In this document: positions 7,208 to 15,822 of the stretch, piece after piece
Position numbering within the stretch: position 1 is the first letter of the stretch
Layout: the number at the start of each line of letters is the position of its first letter
Origin: Dokdonella_A sp964582225
Lineage (GTDB): Bacteria > Pseudomonadota > Gammaproteobacteria > Xanthomonadales > Rhodanobacteraceae
Length of the DNA stretch: 29,153 nt
Assembly (NCBI GenBank): GCA_964582225.1
Contig: CAZORA010000032.1
Coordinates: forward strand, 1 to 29,153
Direction: 5' to 3'
Program-made: the position numbers and the translations under genes
The notes under the pieces: model-generated
What the model was told of the DNA's origin: nothing
Seen by the model: only the letters and a program-made list of their open reading frames with translations
The model's database searches: none

Positions 7208-8218
7208 ATGGCAGTCAAGGTCGCGATCAACGGCTACGGTCGCATCGGCCGCAACATCCTGCGCGCGCTGTACGAAGCCGGGCGCACCGGCGAAATCCGG
7301 GTCGTCGCGATCAACGATCTTGGCGATGCCGAGACCAACGCGCACTTGACCCAGTACGACACCGCGCAGGGCAGGTTTCCTGGCGAGGTGCGCGTCGAAG
7401 GCGGCGACTTGATCGTCAACGGGGATCGCATCAAGGTCTGCGCCGAACGCGACCCGGCGAAGCTTCCCTGGGGCGAGCTCGGCGTCGACATCGTGATCGA
7501 GAGCACCGGGCTGTTCACTTCGGGAGACAAGGCGAAGGCGCATCTCGACGCTGGCGCGAAGAAGGTGATCATTTCAGCGCCCGGTAAGAACGTCGACGGC
7601 ACCTTCGTCTACGGCGTCAACCACGAGCAGCTCAAGGGTGAGTATCGGATCATCTCCAACGCCTCCTGCACCACCAACTGCCTGGCGCCGTTGGCCAAGG
7701 TGCTGCACGAGAAAATCGGCATCGTGCACGGGCTGATGACCACCATTCACGCCTACACCAACGATCAGGTGCTGACCGACGTCTACCACAAGGACCTGCG
7801 TCGCGCGCGCTCGGCCACCATGAGCCAGATTCCGACCAGCACCGGCGCGGCCGCCGCGGTCGGTCTGGTGCTGCCGGAGCTGAACGGCAAGCTGGACGGC
7901 TTTTCCATGCGCGTGCCGACCATCAACGTCTCGGTGGTCGACCTGAGTTTCGTTGCCGCGAGGCCTACCAGCAAGCAAGAGATCGACGCGGCCATTACCG
8001 AGGCGGCCAATGGCAGGCTCAAGGGCGTGCTGGGCGTCAACACCCAGCCGCTGGTGTCGGTCGACTTCAACCACAACCCGCTGTCTTCGGTCTATGACGC
8101 GACGCAGACCCGCGTCATGGAGGGAACCCTGGTCAAGGTGCTGTCCTGGTACGACAACGAGTGGGGCTTCTCCAACCGCATGCTCGACATGGTGCTGGCC
8201 TTCGCCAACGCCCGCTGA
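7208..8218 (+). CDS. gap: Glyceraldehyde-3-phosphate dehydrogenase, type I
   Basis: 336-residue glycolytic/gluconeogenic enzyme that converts glyceraldehyde-3-phosphate and phosphate to 1,3-bisphosphoglycerate. NAD-binding Rossmann motif INGYGRIGRN at residues 7-16, with Asp37 in AINDLGD, the position that favours NAD over NADP. Active-site SNASCTTNC has catalytic Cys154, and His181 (TTIHAYTNDQ) is the base. C-terminal WYDNEWGFSNRM is the family signature. Length is normal. Start is set by AAAGGAG at 7194-7200. TAGAAT (7163-7168) is a possible -10, without a good -35. It stands alone, with no other glycolytic gene beside it. Confidence 0.98.
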   Translation: MAVKVAINGYGRIGRNILRALYEAGRTGEIRVVAINDLGDAETNAHLTQYDTAQGRFPGEVRVEGGDLIVNGDRIKVCAERDPAKLPWGELGVDIVIESTGLFTSGDKAKAHLDAGAKKVIISAPGKNVDGTFVYGVNHEQLKGEYRIISNASCTTNCLAPLAKVLHEKIGIVHGLMTTIHAYTNDQVLTDVYHKDLRRARSATMSQIPTSTGAAAAVGLVLPELNGKLDGFSMRVPTINVSVVDLSFVAARPTSKQEIDAAITEAANGRLKGVLGVNTQPLVSVDFNHNPLSSVYDATQTRVMEGTLVKVLSWYDNEWGFSNRMLDMVLAFANAR

Positions 8219-8248
8219 GCGCGGAGCGGATCAGCAAGGAACCGGATC

Positions 8249-8275
8249 ACCGGCCTGCGCGCAGCGCGGGCCGGT
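8249..8275. terminator. Terminator-like hairpin between gap and the convergent usp gene
   Basis: A 12-bp stem (ACCGGCCTGCGC / GCGCGGGCCGGT, one G-T pair) with a 3-base loop, 30 bases after the gap stop and 2 bases before the end of the convergent gene. Only TTGT follows it, so it may stop transcription in both directions with help rather than as a classic U-tract terminator. Confidence 0.6.
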
Positions 8276-8277
8276 TG

Positions 8278-9108
8278 TCAATGGGCGACCAGCAGCGGCA
8301 GGTCGCTCGACTGGAACAGGTGGCGGGTGGTTCCGCCGAGAACCATCTCGGCGAGCCGCGAGTGGCCCCAGGCGCCCATCACGATCAGGTCGGCACTGAG
8401 CGCATGGGCCGTATCGAGGATCGCCGCACCGTGCTCGCGCGTCGCGGTGAAGCGCTGGAACTCGGCGCGGATGCCGTGGCGAGCGAGCCAGGCGCGCAGG
8501 TCCGGACGCGGCAGATAGCGCAGGCCGAAGGGGTTTTCCTCGGGTTCGCCTTCGAGCACGATGACCTGATCGGCACGCGCGAGGAGCGGCAACGCGCCAC
8601 GGATTGCGAGCATCGCGCCGCGGCTCTCGTTCCAGGCGATCACGATGCGGCTGCCGACGCTGCGCGGCCGAGCCGTTTCGGTGATGACCAGCACCGGCGC
8701 CGAAGTGTTGAATATCGTGCGCGACACCGTACCCCAGCCGGTCGGTGCATCGGGCACCACCTGCGACCGCTCGAGTACCAGCAGATCGCACCAGCGCGAG
8801 GCGTGGCAGAGCGACTCGACCACGTCGCCTTGGGCTACTTGCCATTCCCCCTGGAGTCCGTGACGCCCCAGTGTCGCGCGCCATTCCGGTTCCCAGGCGA
8901 GCGCCTCACGATAGAGCGTCTCGGTTTCGCTGGTGTAGAGCGCCACGGCTTCCGGCGCGGCGAACGAGGCTGCCGCGATCGGCACCACGTGGAGGCCCAG
9001 GGTCCAGGCGTGCAGCCGCTGCGCGAGCAATAGGCCGATGCTGGCGGCGGGGCAGGCCGCATCGTTGCGGCGCAGGTGGATCAACAGTTCCATGGATGAG
9101 GCTGCCAT
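8278..9108 (-). CDS. Universal stress protein, tandem UspA domains
   Basis: 276 residues made of two UspA folds. The second carries the ATP-binding pattern G-x2-G-x9-G-T (G245, G248, then G258-G259-T260, in GAWGHSRLAEMVLGGTTRH), while the first has lost it (GWGTVSRTIF). So one half probably binds nucleotide and the other is structural. MAASSMELLIHLRR at the start; the second Met (9093) is also possible as start, neither having a strong ribosome site. On the minus strand a TATAAG (9149-9144) may be its -10. Cytoplasmic, role in stress tolerance not defined. Confidence 0.9.
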   Translation of the reverse strand: MAASSMELLIHLRRNDAACPAASIGLLLAQRLHAWTLGLHVVPIAAASFAAPEAVALYTSETETLYREALAWEPEWRATLGRHGLQGEWQVAQGDVVESLCHASRWCDLLVLERSQVVPDAPTGWGTVSRTIFNTSAPVLVITETARPRSVGSRIVIAWNESRGAMLAIRGALPLLARADQVIVLEGEPEENPFGLRYLPRPDLRAWLARHGIRAEFQRFTATREHGAAILDTAHALSADLIVMGAWGHSRLAEMVLGGTTRHLFQSSDLPLLVAH

Positions 9109-9300
9109 CGGTATGCGCTCGCCCTCCGCGCGACATTCTCCCCCTTATAGCTTAGCGCGCTGCGGGTGTTCGTTTCGCCCGCGCTCTGCCTTCCTGTCCG
9201 AATGCCGGCTTTGCGGTTGTGCGGCACTGGCGCGGTCGGCGATGATCCGCTAGCTTGCATTCTATTGCGTTGCAACAAACGTTCCCTGCGGGTTCGCTGG

Positions 9301-9963
9301 ATGATCGCTAGCGAGGAGCCAGTCGCGCTATACAGCAGGGCCGAGGAACGCGCCTCGAGCCTGATCCACGCTTTCGGCGTGCTGCTGAGCGCGTGTGGTC
9401 TCATCCTCTTGGTGCCAACCGCAGCGCGCGGCGGCGGCGCTTCGCATGTGGCGAGCGTGTGCGTGTACGGCATCACCCTGATGCTTCTTTACACTGCCTC
9501 GACCCTGTACCACGGTGTCGGCCTGCAGCGTCTGAAACCGCTGCTGCGCCGGCTTGATCACGCCGCGATCTTCCTGCTGATCGCCGGCACCTATACGCCT
9601 TTCACTCTGATCACCCTGCGTGGCGCGTGGGGCTGGGCGCTGTTCGCCCTGGTTTGGAGCCTGGCCCTGGCCGGTATCGCACTCGAGTTCAAGCGCGTGC
9701 GCAACCGCGCGCTGATGTCCGCCCTGTACCTGGCGCTTGGCTGGATCGGGATCGTCGCGATCGTGCCTCTGGTCGAGCGGCTGCCGGCGGGCGGACTGTG
9801 GCTGTTGTTTCTGGGCGGCGCTGCGTACACCTTGGGCGTGCCGTTCTATCTGTGGAAGCGGCTGCCCTTCAATCATGCCCTGTGGCACGCCTTCGTGCTG
9901 CTCGGCAGCGTGCTGCAGTTCTTCGCTGTGTGGCTCTACGTGCTGCGTCCATCGAACGCCTGA
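9301..9963 (+). CDS. trhA: TrhA / hemolysin III family membrane protein
   Basis: 220-residue, seven-helix protein of the PAQR-like hemolysin III (YqfA) group. Family marks: SLIHAFGVLLS in the first helix, TASTLYHG, the RLDHAAIFLLIAGTYTPF segment, and a C-terminal FNHALWHAFVLLGS. The His and Asp/Ser residues of these segments form the putative metal-dependent hydrolase site. In E. coli the homologue has been linked to membrane homeostasis under fatty-acid stress; a true haemolytic role is doubtful. Start placed at 9301 (MIASEEPVALYSR) because family proteins begin close to here; the frame is open further upstream but that part looks non-coding. Converges with the next gene, 3 bases apart. Confidence 0.92.
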   Translation: MIASEEPVALYSRAEERASSLIHAFGVLLSACGLILLVPTAARGGGASHVASVCVYGITLMLLYTASTLYHGVGLQRLKPLLRRLDHAAIFLLIAGTYTPFTLITLRGAWGWALFALVWSLALAGIALEFKRVRNRALMSALYLALGWIGIVAIVPLVERLPAGGLWLLFLGGAAYTLGVPFYLWKRLPFNHALWHAFVLLGSVLQFFAVWLYVLRPSNA

Positions 9964-9966
9964 AGT

Positions 9967-10461
9967 TCAACCCATTGCGAAGGCGAAGGCGAAGAGCCCC
10001 AGCATCACGAAGCCGATGCCGAGCTTCAACAGGCTGCCGATCATGAAGCCGAGCCAGGCGCCTACGCCCACGCCGGTGGCGCGGTGCAGGCCGCTGCCGG
10101 CGCCGATCTCGCCGAGCAGTGCGCCGACGAAGGGCCCGAGCACGAGGCCCGGAATGCCGAAGAAGAATCCAACCAGGGTGCCGAGTGCGGCGCCCACCAC
10201 CGCCTGGCGACTGGCGCCGACGCGCCTGGCGCCGGCTACTCCGGCGATGAAGTCGACCGCAAGCGCGATCAAGGTGAGCGCGCCGAGGATGATCAGGGTG
10301 AGGCCACCGACGTGGGCGAAGCCGTCAGCCCAGGCCGCCAGCAGCATGCCGCCGAAGATCAGCGGCACGCCGGGGATTGCCGGCAGCACGGTGCCGAGCA
10401 GACCGCCCACGATCAGCAGTGCGGCGATCACATAGCAGGCGAGCTGCAGGAGCGGGGACAC
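9967..10461 (-). CDS. DUF456 membrane protein
   Basis: 164 residues, largely hydrophobic, with about four helices rich in Gly and Ala. The segments GTVLPAIPGVPLIFGGMLL and FGIPGLVLGPFVGALLGE are the glycine-proline repeats typical of DUF456. GTG start, MSPLLQLACYV. Function unknown for the family. It follows the SDR gene on the same strand after 31 bases, so they may share a transcript. Confidence 0.88.
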   Translation of the reverse strand: MSPLLQLACYVIAALLIVGGLLGTVLPAIPGVPLIFGGMLLAAWADGFAHVGGLTLIILGALTLIALAVDFIAGVAGARRVGASRQAVVGAALGTLVGFFFGIPGLVLGPFVGALLGEIGAGSGLHRATGVGVGAWLGFMIGSLLKLGIGFVMLGLFAFAFAMG

Positions 10462-10492
10462 GCGCCGAGGGCGACAGCAGAGCCGGGAGTGC

Positions 10493-11182
10493 TCAGACGC
10501 GCCCGTTGACTGGGATCAGGGCGCCGGTGACGGCCACCCCGCGCTCGGAGAGCAGGAACACGATGACGTCAGCCAGCTCGTTCGGCTTCACCCAGCGCTC
10601 GAAATCGGCCTCCGGCATGCTGGCCCGATTGGCCGGCGTGTCGAGCGTGCTGGGCAGCACCGCGTTGACCGTGATCCGCTCGTCCTTGAGCTCGGCGGCG
10701 AGCGCCTCGGTCAGGCGCGCGACGCCCGACTTGGAGGCCGCGTAGGCGCCCATGCCGGCCGCCGCGTGCCGCGCCGCGCCCGCGCCGATGTTGACGATGC
10801 GCCCGGCGCCGCGCCGGCGCAGGTGCGGGATCGCCGCCTTGCTGGCGGCGAGCGCGGTGCGCAGATTGACGTGGTAGAGCAGGTCCCAGGTGTCCAGCGA
10901 ACCCTCGGCGAGCGTTTCCCAGCGGAAGGTGCCGGCGACGTTGACCAGTCCGTCGAGGCCGCCGAGAAGCAGCGCCGCGCGATCGATCGCCTGGGCGGCC
11001 GCCTTGGGGTCGGCGATGTCCACGCCGCCTACGAGTTCCGCCGCGGCGAGCGCCGTCGCCGGCGCTGCCGAGCGGTCGATGGCCGCCACCCGTGCGCCCG
11101 CAACTTGCGCCGCCAGCGTCACCGCCGAGCCGAGCGCGCCGAATGCGCCGGTGACTGCGATCAGCCTGCCTTGAAGGTTCAT
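10493..11182 (-). CDS. Short-chain dehydrogenase/reductase family protein, catalytic Ser absent
   Basis: 229-residue Rossmann-fold protein. N-terminal TGAFGALG (residues 11-18) is the dinucleotide motif, NVAG (81-84) the family's second motif, HVNL carries Asn106, and YAASK gives Tyr147 and Lys151. Where classical members have the catalytic Ser, 12-14 residues before the Tyr, this protein has GAGA (133-136), so the usual tetrad is incomplete. The C-terminus ends soon after a GALIPVNGRV strand. Start chosen at 11182 because GGAGG stands 8 bases before it. Substrate unknown. Confidence 0.88.
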   Translation of the reverse strand: MNLQGRLIAVTGAFGALGSAVTLAAQVAGARVAAIDRSAAPATALAAAELVGGVDIADPKAAAQAIDRAALLLGGLDGLVNVAGTFRWETLAEGSLDTWDLLYHVNLRTALAASKAAIPHLRRRGAGRIVNIGAGAARHAAAGMGAYAASKSGVARLTEALAAELKDERITVNAVLPSTLDTPANRASMPEADFERWVKPNELADVIVFLLSERGVAVTGALIPVNGRV

Positions 11183-11420
11183 GATCGACGCCTCCGTGAT
11201 CCAATGGGGCCCGCCATCATAGCCCACGGTGAGCGGATTCGAGCGCCGCCGAGGGGCGCCGTTCGGCTTCGCCTCGACGCGGAGTAGCGCGGCCTTCTGG
11301 CGCTTGCCGTGCCGGCCGATTGCGCCATGCGGCCTGCCGTCGGAGGTCGGCGAGCAGAACGTAGATGCCGCAGTGCGGCGCGACTTGCAGTCGCCGCCGG
11401 GGCTTCGCAGAATCGGCTGC

Positions 11421-12038
11421 ATGAGTGGACGCAGCTGGCTCCTCGCCGTCCTCGCGCTGTCGCTGTTCGGTGCGCTGAACTGGACACGGCAGGGGTTCAT
11501 CACGCGCGCCGAAGGCGTGCTGGTGGCGAGCGCGCCGCAGCAGAGCGCGCCGCGACATTCCGAGCCGCTCGAGCGTGGCGACTTCACCCTCACTCCACTG
11601 GCCGATTTCAGTCTCGAGGCGCGGGTGCTGTCGCGTGCGGATTATCGCTTCGACGCCGAGAGCGCGCTGTCGCCGACCGACCTCGCGCTCGGCTGGGGGC
11701 GCATGTCGGACAGCCGCGTCCTCGCCCGCCTCGACGTTCGTCAGGGGCGACGCGCTTTCCGCTATCGCTGGCTGGATGAGCCGCCGATCCCGCCCCGCGA
11801 GATCATCCGTTCGAGCGCCAACATGCACATGATCCCCGCCGACGACGCGGTGGCGCGTGAGCTTGCGGGCGTGCGCGCCGGCGACCTCATCCGCCTGCGT
11901 GGCCAGCTGGTGCAGGCGAAGCGCGGCGACGGCTGGCGCTGGACCAGCTCGCTGACTCGCGACGACACCGGCGATGGCGCCTGCGAGTTGGTGCTGCTGC
12001 GCGAGATCTCCCGGCGTGCAGCGACCGGCCCGGGCTGA
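11421..12038 (+). CDS. Conserved membrane-anchored protein of unknown function
   Basis: 205 residues. An N-terminal hydrophobic stretch (about 5-20) acts as signal or anchor, so most of the protein should be outside the cytoplasm. The soluble part has a LGWGRMSDS motif, SSANMHMIPAD, an RAGDLIRLRGQLV strand and a C-terminal RWTSSLTRDDTGDGACE segment. I have the impression of a conserved hypothetical family of Gammaproteobacteria but cannot give it a name or function. The ATG at 11421 begins the hydrophobic segment. The gene converges on the PepQ-like gene with 6 bases between stops. Confidence 0.75.
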   Translation: MSGRSWLLAVLALSLFGALNWTRQGFITRAEGVLVASAPQQSAPRHSEPLERGDFTLTPLADFSLEARVLSRADYRFDAESALSPTDLALGWGRMSDSRVLARLDVRQGRRAFRYRWLDEPPIPPREIIRSSANMHMIPADDAVARELAGVRAGDLIRLRGQLVQAKRGDGWRWTSSLTRDDTGDGACELVLLREISRRAATGPG

Positions 12039-12044
12039 TTACGC

Positions 12045-13382
12045 TCAGGCGGCCAGTGCCGCGAAGGCGTCGCGGGTCAGATTCTCGGGTTCGTCCGCCG
12101 TGCAGACCACGTCGTCCTCGATGCGGATGCCGCCGTATTTGCGCAGCGCCTCCACCCGCGTCCAGTCGATTTCCCGTCCCGCGGGCCGTTCCTTCCACTG
12201 GGCGAGCAAGAGGTCGATGAAATAGAGTCCGGGCTCGATCGTGACCACCATGCCTGGTTCGAGCGGGCGCGTCAGGCGCAGATAGGGGTGCCCCGCGGGT
12301 CGCTCGATCCGGCCGCCGTCGGGGCCGGCCTGGAAGCCGCCGACTTCGTGCACCTGCGCGCCGATGCCGTGACCGAGGCCGTGTGGGAAGAACGCTGCGG
12401 AAAGGCCCGATTCGACCGCGCTCTCGGCGCTCGAGCGAATGATGCCGTGCTCCTTCAACACGCCGGCGAGGACCCGGTGCGCGTGCAGATGCAGCTCCGC
12501 ATAGCTCTGCCCAGCGCGCACTCGGGCGCAAAAGCCCTGCTGGGCGGCGTCGACCGCATCGATCAGCGCGCCGAAGCCGTCCTCGTCCGCCCCGGCGTAG
12601 GTTCGCGTGATATCGCTCGCATAGCCGTGGAAGCTCGCGCCGGCGTCGATCAGGAAGGAGTGCACGCGCGCCGGTGGCGCGTGGTCGAAGCTCATGTAGT
12701 GCAGCACTGCTGCGTGACGATTCAACGCGACGATGTTGCCGTAGGGCAGTTCGCTTTCGACCTGTCGCGCTGCTGTCAGGTAGGCGAGGTGAATGTCGAA
12801 CTCGGATTTTCCGGCGCGGAAGGCAGCCTCCGCCGCGCGATGGGCTTTCGCGCCGATCACGTTGGCGACCCGCATCAGGGCGAGCTCATAGGGCGTCTTG
12901 CCGCCGCGGCGCCAGTCGAGGCGCTGCAACACGGCCTGCGGATTGTTTGGCGTGAAGCCGTCGAGCGCGGCGTGGACGTCGCCGATGACCGCGCAGCGCG
13001 CGGCCTCCCGCGGCAGCTCCGCGCGCGCCGCGGGGGCCTCGTGGATCAGCGCGAGATCGAAATGCTCCACCCAGTAGCCCGCCGGTGCCCGCGGTACCAC
13101 GTGCCAGTAGTCGCGCGGCTGCAGATACACGAGTTTTGGCCTCCGCCCTGGCGTGATCACCAGCCAGGAGCCGGGCGCGTCGGTCACCGGCAGCCAGTGC
13201 TTGAAGTGCGGATTGACCGTGAAGGGATAGTCCTGGTCATCCAGAAACCGGCCCACTGGCTGCCCGGCGGCGATCACCAGATGATCGAAGCCGCCGCGCT
13301 CGAGCGCGGCTGCCGCTGCGGCTTCTAGCGTGGCCAGGTGCGCGGCGTACAGCGGGCGGAAATCGGGGTGTGCAGTGCTCAT
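12045..13382 (-). CDS. pepQ: Xaa-Pro dipeptidase (M24 metallopeptidase)
   Basis: 445-residue dimetal peptidase that splits dipeptides with C-terminal proline. All five metal ligands of the pita-bread fold are present: Asp246 (LIDAGA), Asp257 (DITRTY), His338 (FFPHGLGHGIGAQVHE), Glu383 (TIEPGLYF) and Glu422 (IRIEDDV). The N-terminal creatinase-like domain (residues 1-160) and total length agree with bacterial PepQ, as does the long insertion after GLYF. ATG at 13382 has GAGG about 8 bases before. It lies 104 bases downstream of parC on the same strand and could be read through from it. Cytoplasmic. Confidence 0.95.
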   Translation of the reverse strand: MSTAHPDFRPLYAAHLATLEAAAAAALERGGFDHLVIAAGQPVGRFLDDQDYPFTVNPHFKHWLPVTDAPGSWLVITPGRRPKLVYLQPRDYWHVVPRAPAGYWVEHFDLALIHEAPAARAELPREAARCAVIGDVHAALDGFTPNNPQAVLQRLDWRRGGKTPYELALMRVANVIGAKAHRAAEAAFRAGKSEFDIHLAYLTAARQVESELPYGNIVALNRHAAVLHYMSFDHAPPARVHSFLIDAGASFHGYASDITRTYAGADEDGFGALIDAVDAAQQGFCARVRAGQSYAELHLHAHRVLAGVLKEHGIIRSSAESAVESGLSAAFFPHGLGHGIGAQVHEVGGFQAGPDGGRIERPAGHPYLRLTRPLEPGMVVTIEPGLYFIDLLLAQWKERPAGREIDWTRVEALRKYGGIRIEDDVVCTADEPENLTRDAFAALAA

Positions 13383-13486
13383 GGCAGATCCTCGGATGAT
13401 CGCTCATTGTGGCGCCGGCGCTGGCGCACGCAAGCCGCGGGACTCGTGTGGAAGACACAGGCAGTGCTCGCGAGACGTGACCGGCT

Positions 13487-15727
13487 TCAACCTCCGCTCA
13501 CGATCCGCTCCACGCGCTGCAGGCCGCGCGGCAGCAGGCGGCCGCGAGCGGCGCGCGCGCCCTGATATTCGACCAGCTCGCTCCAGCGCAACGTCATCTT
13601 GCGCTGGCCCGCGTGGAGGATCACCTCCCCCTTGCTCTCCGCGATCACGGCAATGCCGACCAGGCGCTCGCCACCAGCCAGCCTGGCCCGCGGAATCTCG
13701 AGCAGCTTGTTGCCCTTGCCGCCCTTGTCGAGCTCGGGCAGTTCGGCGACCGAGAACATCAGCAGATGGCCGCTGCTGCTGACCGCGACGATGCGGTCGC
13801 GTGCGGTGTCGGCGACCCAGGCCGGCGCCAGCACGTGCGCCTGGGCATCCACGTGAATCACCTGCTTGCCGCCCTTCTTGTTGGCGAGCAGGGTGTCGAA
13901 GCGGGTGACGAAGCCGTAGCCGAAGTCCGAGGCCAGCACCAGGCGTGCGTTCGCCTCGCCGACCGCCAGCGCTTCGAACTGCGCGCCCGGAGGCAGGCTG
14001 AAGCGGCCGGTCAAGGGCTCCCCGTTGCCGCGAGCCGAGGGCAGGGTGTGCACCGGCAACGAGTAGCTGCGCCCGTTAGAGTCGAGAAAGGCAGCCTGCT
14101 GGTTGGTGCGGCCAGCGGCTGCGGCGAGAAAGCCGTCGCCTTCGCGGTAGGACAGTGCGGACGCATCGACCTCGTGGCCCTTGGCGGCGCGCACCCAGCC
14201 CTTTTCCGAGAGCACCACGGTGACCGCCTCGCTGATCACCAGGGCGGTTTCGTCGAGCGCCTGCGCGGCTTCGCCCTCGACCAGCGGGGAGCGCCGCGGG
14301 TCACCGTATTTCTCGGCGTCGGCGTGCAGCTCGTCGCGGATCAGGGTCTTTAGCCTTGCCTTCGAGTTCAGGATGACGTTGAGCCGCGCGCGCTCCTCCT
14401 CGAGTTGATCGCGCTCCGCGTCTAGCTTCATTTCCTCGAGCCGCGCGAGCTGGCGCAGGCGGGTCTCCAGGATGTAGTCGGCCTGCTCCTCGGAGAGCCG
14501 GAAGCGCGCGATCAGGACCGGTTTCGGCTGCTCCTCGCTGCGCACGATGCGGATCACCTCATCGAGGTTCAGAAAAGCCGTGTGCAGACCTTCGAGCAGG
14601 TGCAGACGCCGCTCGACCTTCGCCAGGCGGTGCTGCAGGCGGCGGGTCACCGTGTCCTGCCGGAAGCGCAGCCACTCGCCGAGGATCTGCTTCAGGTTCT
14701 TGACCTGCGGCTTGCCGTCCAGGCCGATCATGTTCAGGTTGACCCGGTAGCTCTTTTCGAGGTCCGTAGTCGCGTTCAGGTGCTGCATCATCTCGGCCAC
14801 GTCGACCCGGTTCGAGCGCGGCATCAGCACGATTCGAATCGGGTTCTCGTGGTCGGACTCGTCGCGGATGTCCTCCAGCATTGGCAGCTTCTTGACGCGC
14901 ATCTGCGCGGCAATCTGCTCGAGGATCTTCGAGGGCGACACCTGCCATGGCAGGGCGGTGATCACCACGTTGCCTTCCTCGCGAGTCCACACCGCGCGGC
15001 AGCGCACGGAGCCGGTGCCGCTGGCGTACATGGCCGCAAGCTCGGCGGCTGGGGTAATGATTTCCGCCGCAGTCGGGAAGTCCGGACCACGCACGTGCTC
15101 GCAAAGTGCGGTGATGCCAGCGGCGGGCTCTTCCAGCAGGCGGATGCAGGCGCTCGCCACCTCGCGCAGGTTGTGCGGTGGGATGTCGGTAGCCATGCCC
15201 ACGGCGATGCCGGTCGAGCCGTTGAGCAGCACATGCGGCACCCGCGCCGGCAACCAGGAGGGCTCCTGCAGCGTGCCGTCGAAGTTCGGCGTCCATTCCG
15301 TGGTGCCCTGGCCGAGCTCGGCGAGGAGCAGCTCGGCCATCGGCGTCAGCCGCGATTCGGTGTAGCGCATGGCGGCGAAGGACTTGGGGTCGTCCTGTGA
15401 GCCGAAGTTGCCCTGGCCGTCGATCAGCGGATAGCGGTACGAGAAGGGCTGGGCCATCAGCACCATTGCCTCGTAGCAGGCCGAGTCACCGTGCGGGTGG
15501 AACTTGCCGATCACATCGCCCACCGTACGCGCCGACTTCTTCGGTTTGGCCGCAGCGTCGAGACCCAGTTCGCTCATCGAATAGACAATCCGTCGCTGCA
15601 CCGGCTTGAGGCCGTCGCCGACGAACGGCAAGGCGCGGTCCAGCACCACGTACATGGAATAGTCGAGGTAGGCGCGCTCGACGTAGTCCTTGAGGGGGAT
15701 GCGTTCGTAGTTGGTATCGGGATTCAT
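13487..15727 (-). CDS. parC: DNA topoisomerase IV subunit A
   Basis: 746-residue breakage-reunion subunit, which with ParE unlinks daughter chromosomes. N-terminus NYERIPLKDYVERAYLDYSM is typical of ParC. The active-site Tyr122 is in AAMRYTESRL, preceded by Arg121. The quinolone-determining segment HPHGDSACYE has Ser82 and Glu86 (E. coli Ser80 and Glu84), i.e. the unmutated, susceptible form. The C-terminal part is a beta-pinwheel with repeats such as DSNGRSYSLPVHTLP. It lacks the GyrA box (QRRGGKG) of gyrase, which separates it from GyrA. Start placed at 15727 by similarity; the upstream ATG at 15766 is possible but would add an unconserved stretch. Confidence 0.96.
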   Translation of the reverse strand: MNPDTNYERIPLKDYVERAYLDYSMYVVLDRALPFVGDGLKPVQRRIVYSMSELGLDAAAKPKKSARTVGDVIGKFHPHGDSACYEAMVLMAQPFSYRYPLIDGQGNFGSQDDPKSFAAMRYTESRLTPMAELLLAELGQGTTEWTPNFDGTLQEPSWLPARVPHVLLNGSTGIAVGMATDIPPHNLREVASACIRLLEEPAAGITALCEHVRGPDFPTAAEIITPAAELAAMYASGTGSVRCRAVWTREEGNVVITALPWQVSPSKILEQIAAQMRVKKLPMLEDIRDESDHENPIRIVLMPRSNRVDVAEMMQHLNATTDLEKSYRVNLNMIGLDGKPQVKNLKQILGEWLRFRQDTVTRRLQHRLAKVERRLHLLEGLHTAFLNLDEVIRIVRSEEQPKPVLIARFRLSEEQADYILETRLRQLARLEEMKLDAERDQLEEERARLNVILNSKARLKTLIRDELHADAEKYGDPRRSPLVEGEAAQALDETALVISEAVTVVLSEKGWVRAAKGHEVDASALSYREGDGFLAAAAGRTNQQAAFLDSNGRSYSLPVHTLPSARGNGEPLTGRFSLPPGAQFEALAVGEANARLVLASDFGYGFVTRFDTLLANKKGGKQVIHVDAQAHVLAPAWVADTARDRIVAVSSSGHLLMFSVAELPELDKGGKGNKLLEIPRARLAGGERLVGIAVIAESKGEVILHAGQRKMTLRWSELVEYQGARAARGRLLPRGLQRVERIVSGG

Positions 15728-15822
15728 GCGTAGGCGAACCGGGCGAGCAAGGGTCGGACCGCCCATTCTGCCACGCGTGCCGTGCGCGACCGCGGGCGTC
15801 CGCGATGAAGCTTGCGAGGCGC

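Noticed and set aside
12288..13328. 346-codon plus-strand frame opposite the PepQ-like gene
   Set aside because: Antisense shadow; the minus strand holds all five metal ligands of the M24 family.
15440..15490. Quinolone-resistance change in ParC
   Set aside because: Ser82 and Glu86 of HPHGDSACYE are the wild-type residues.
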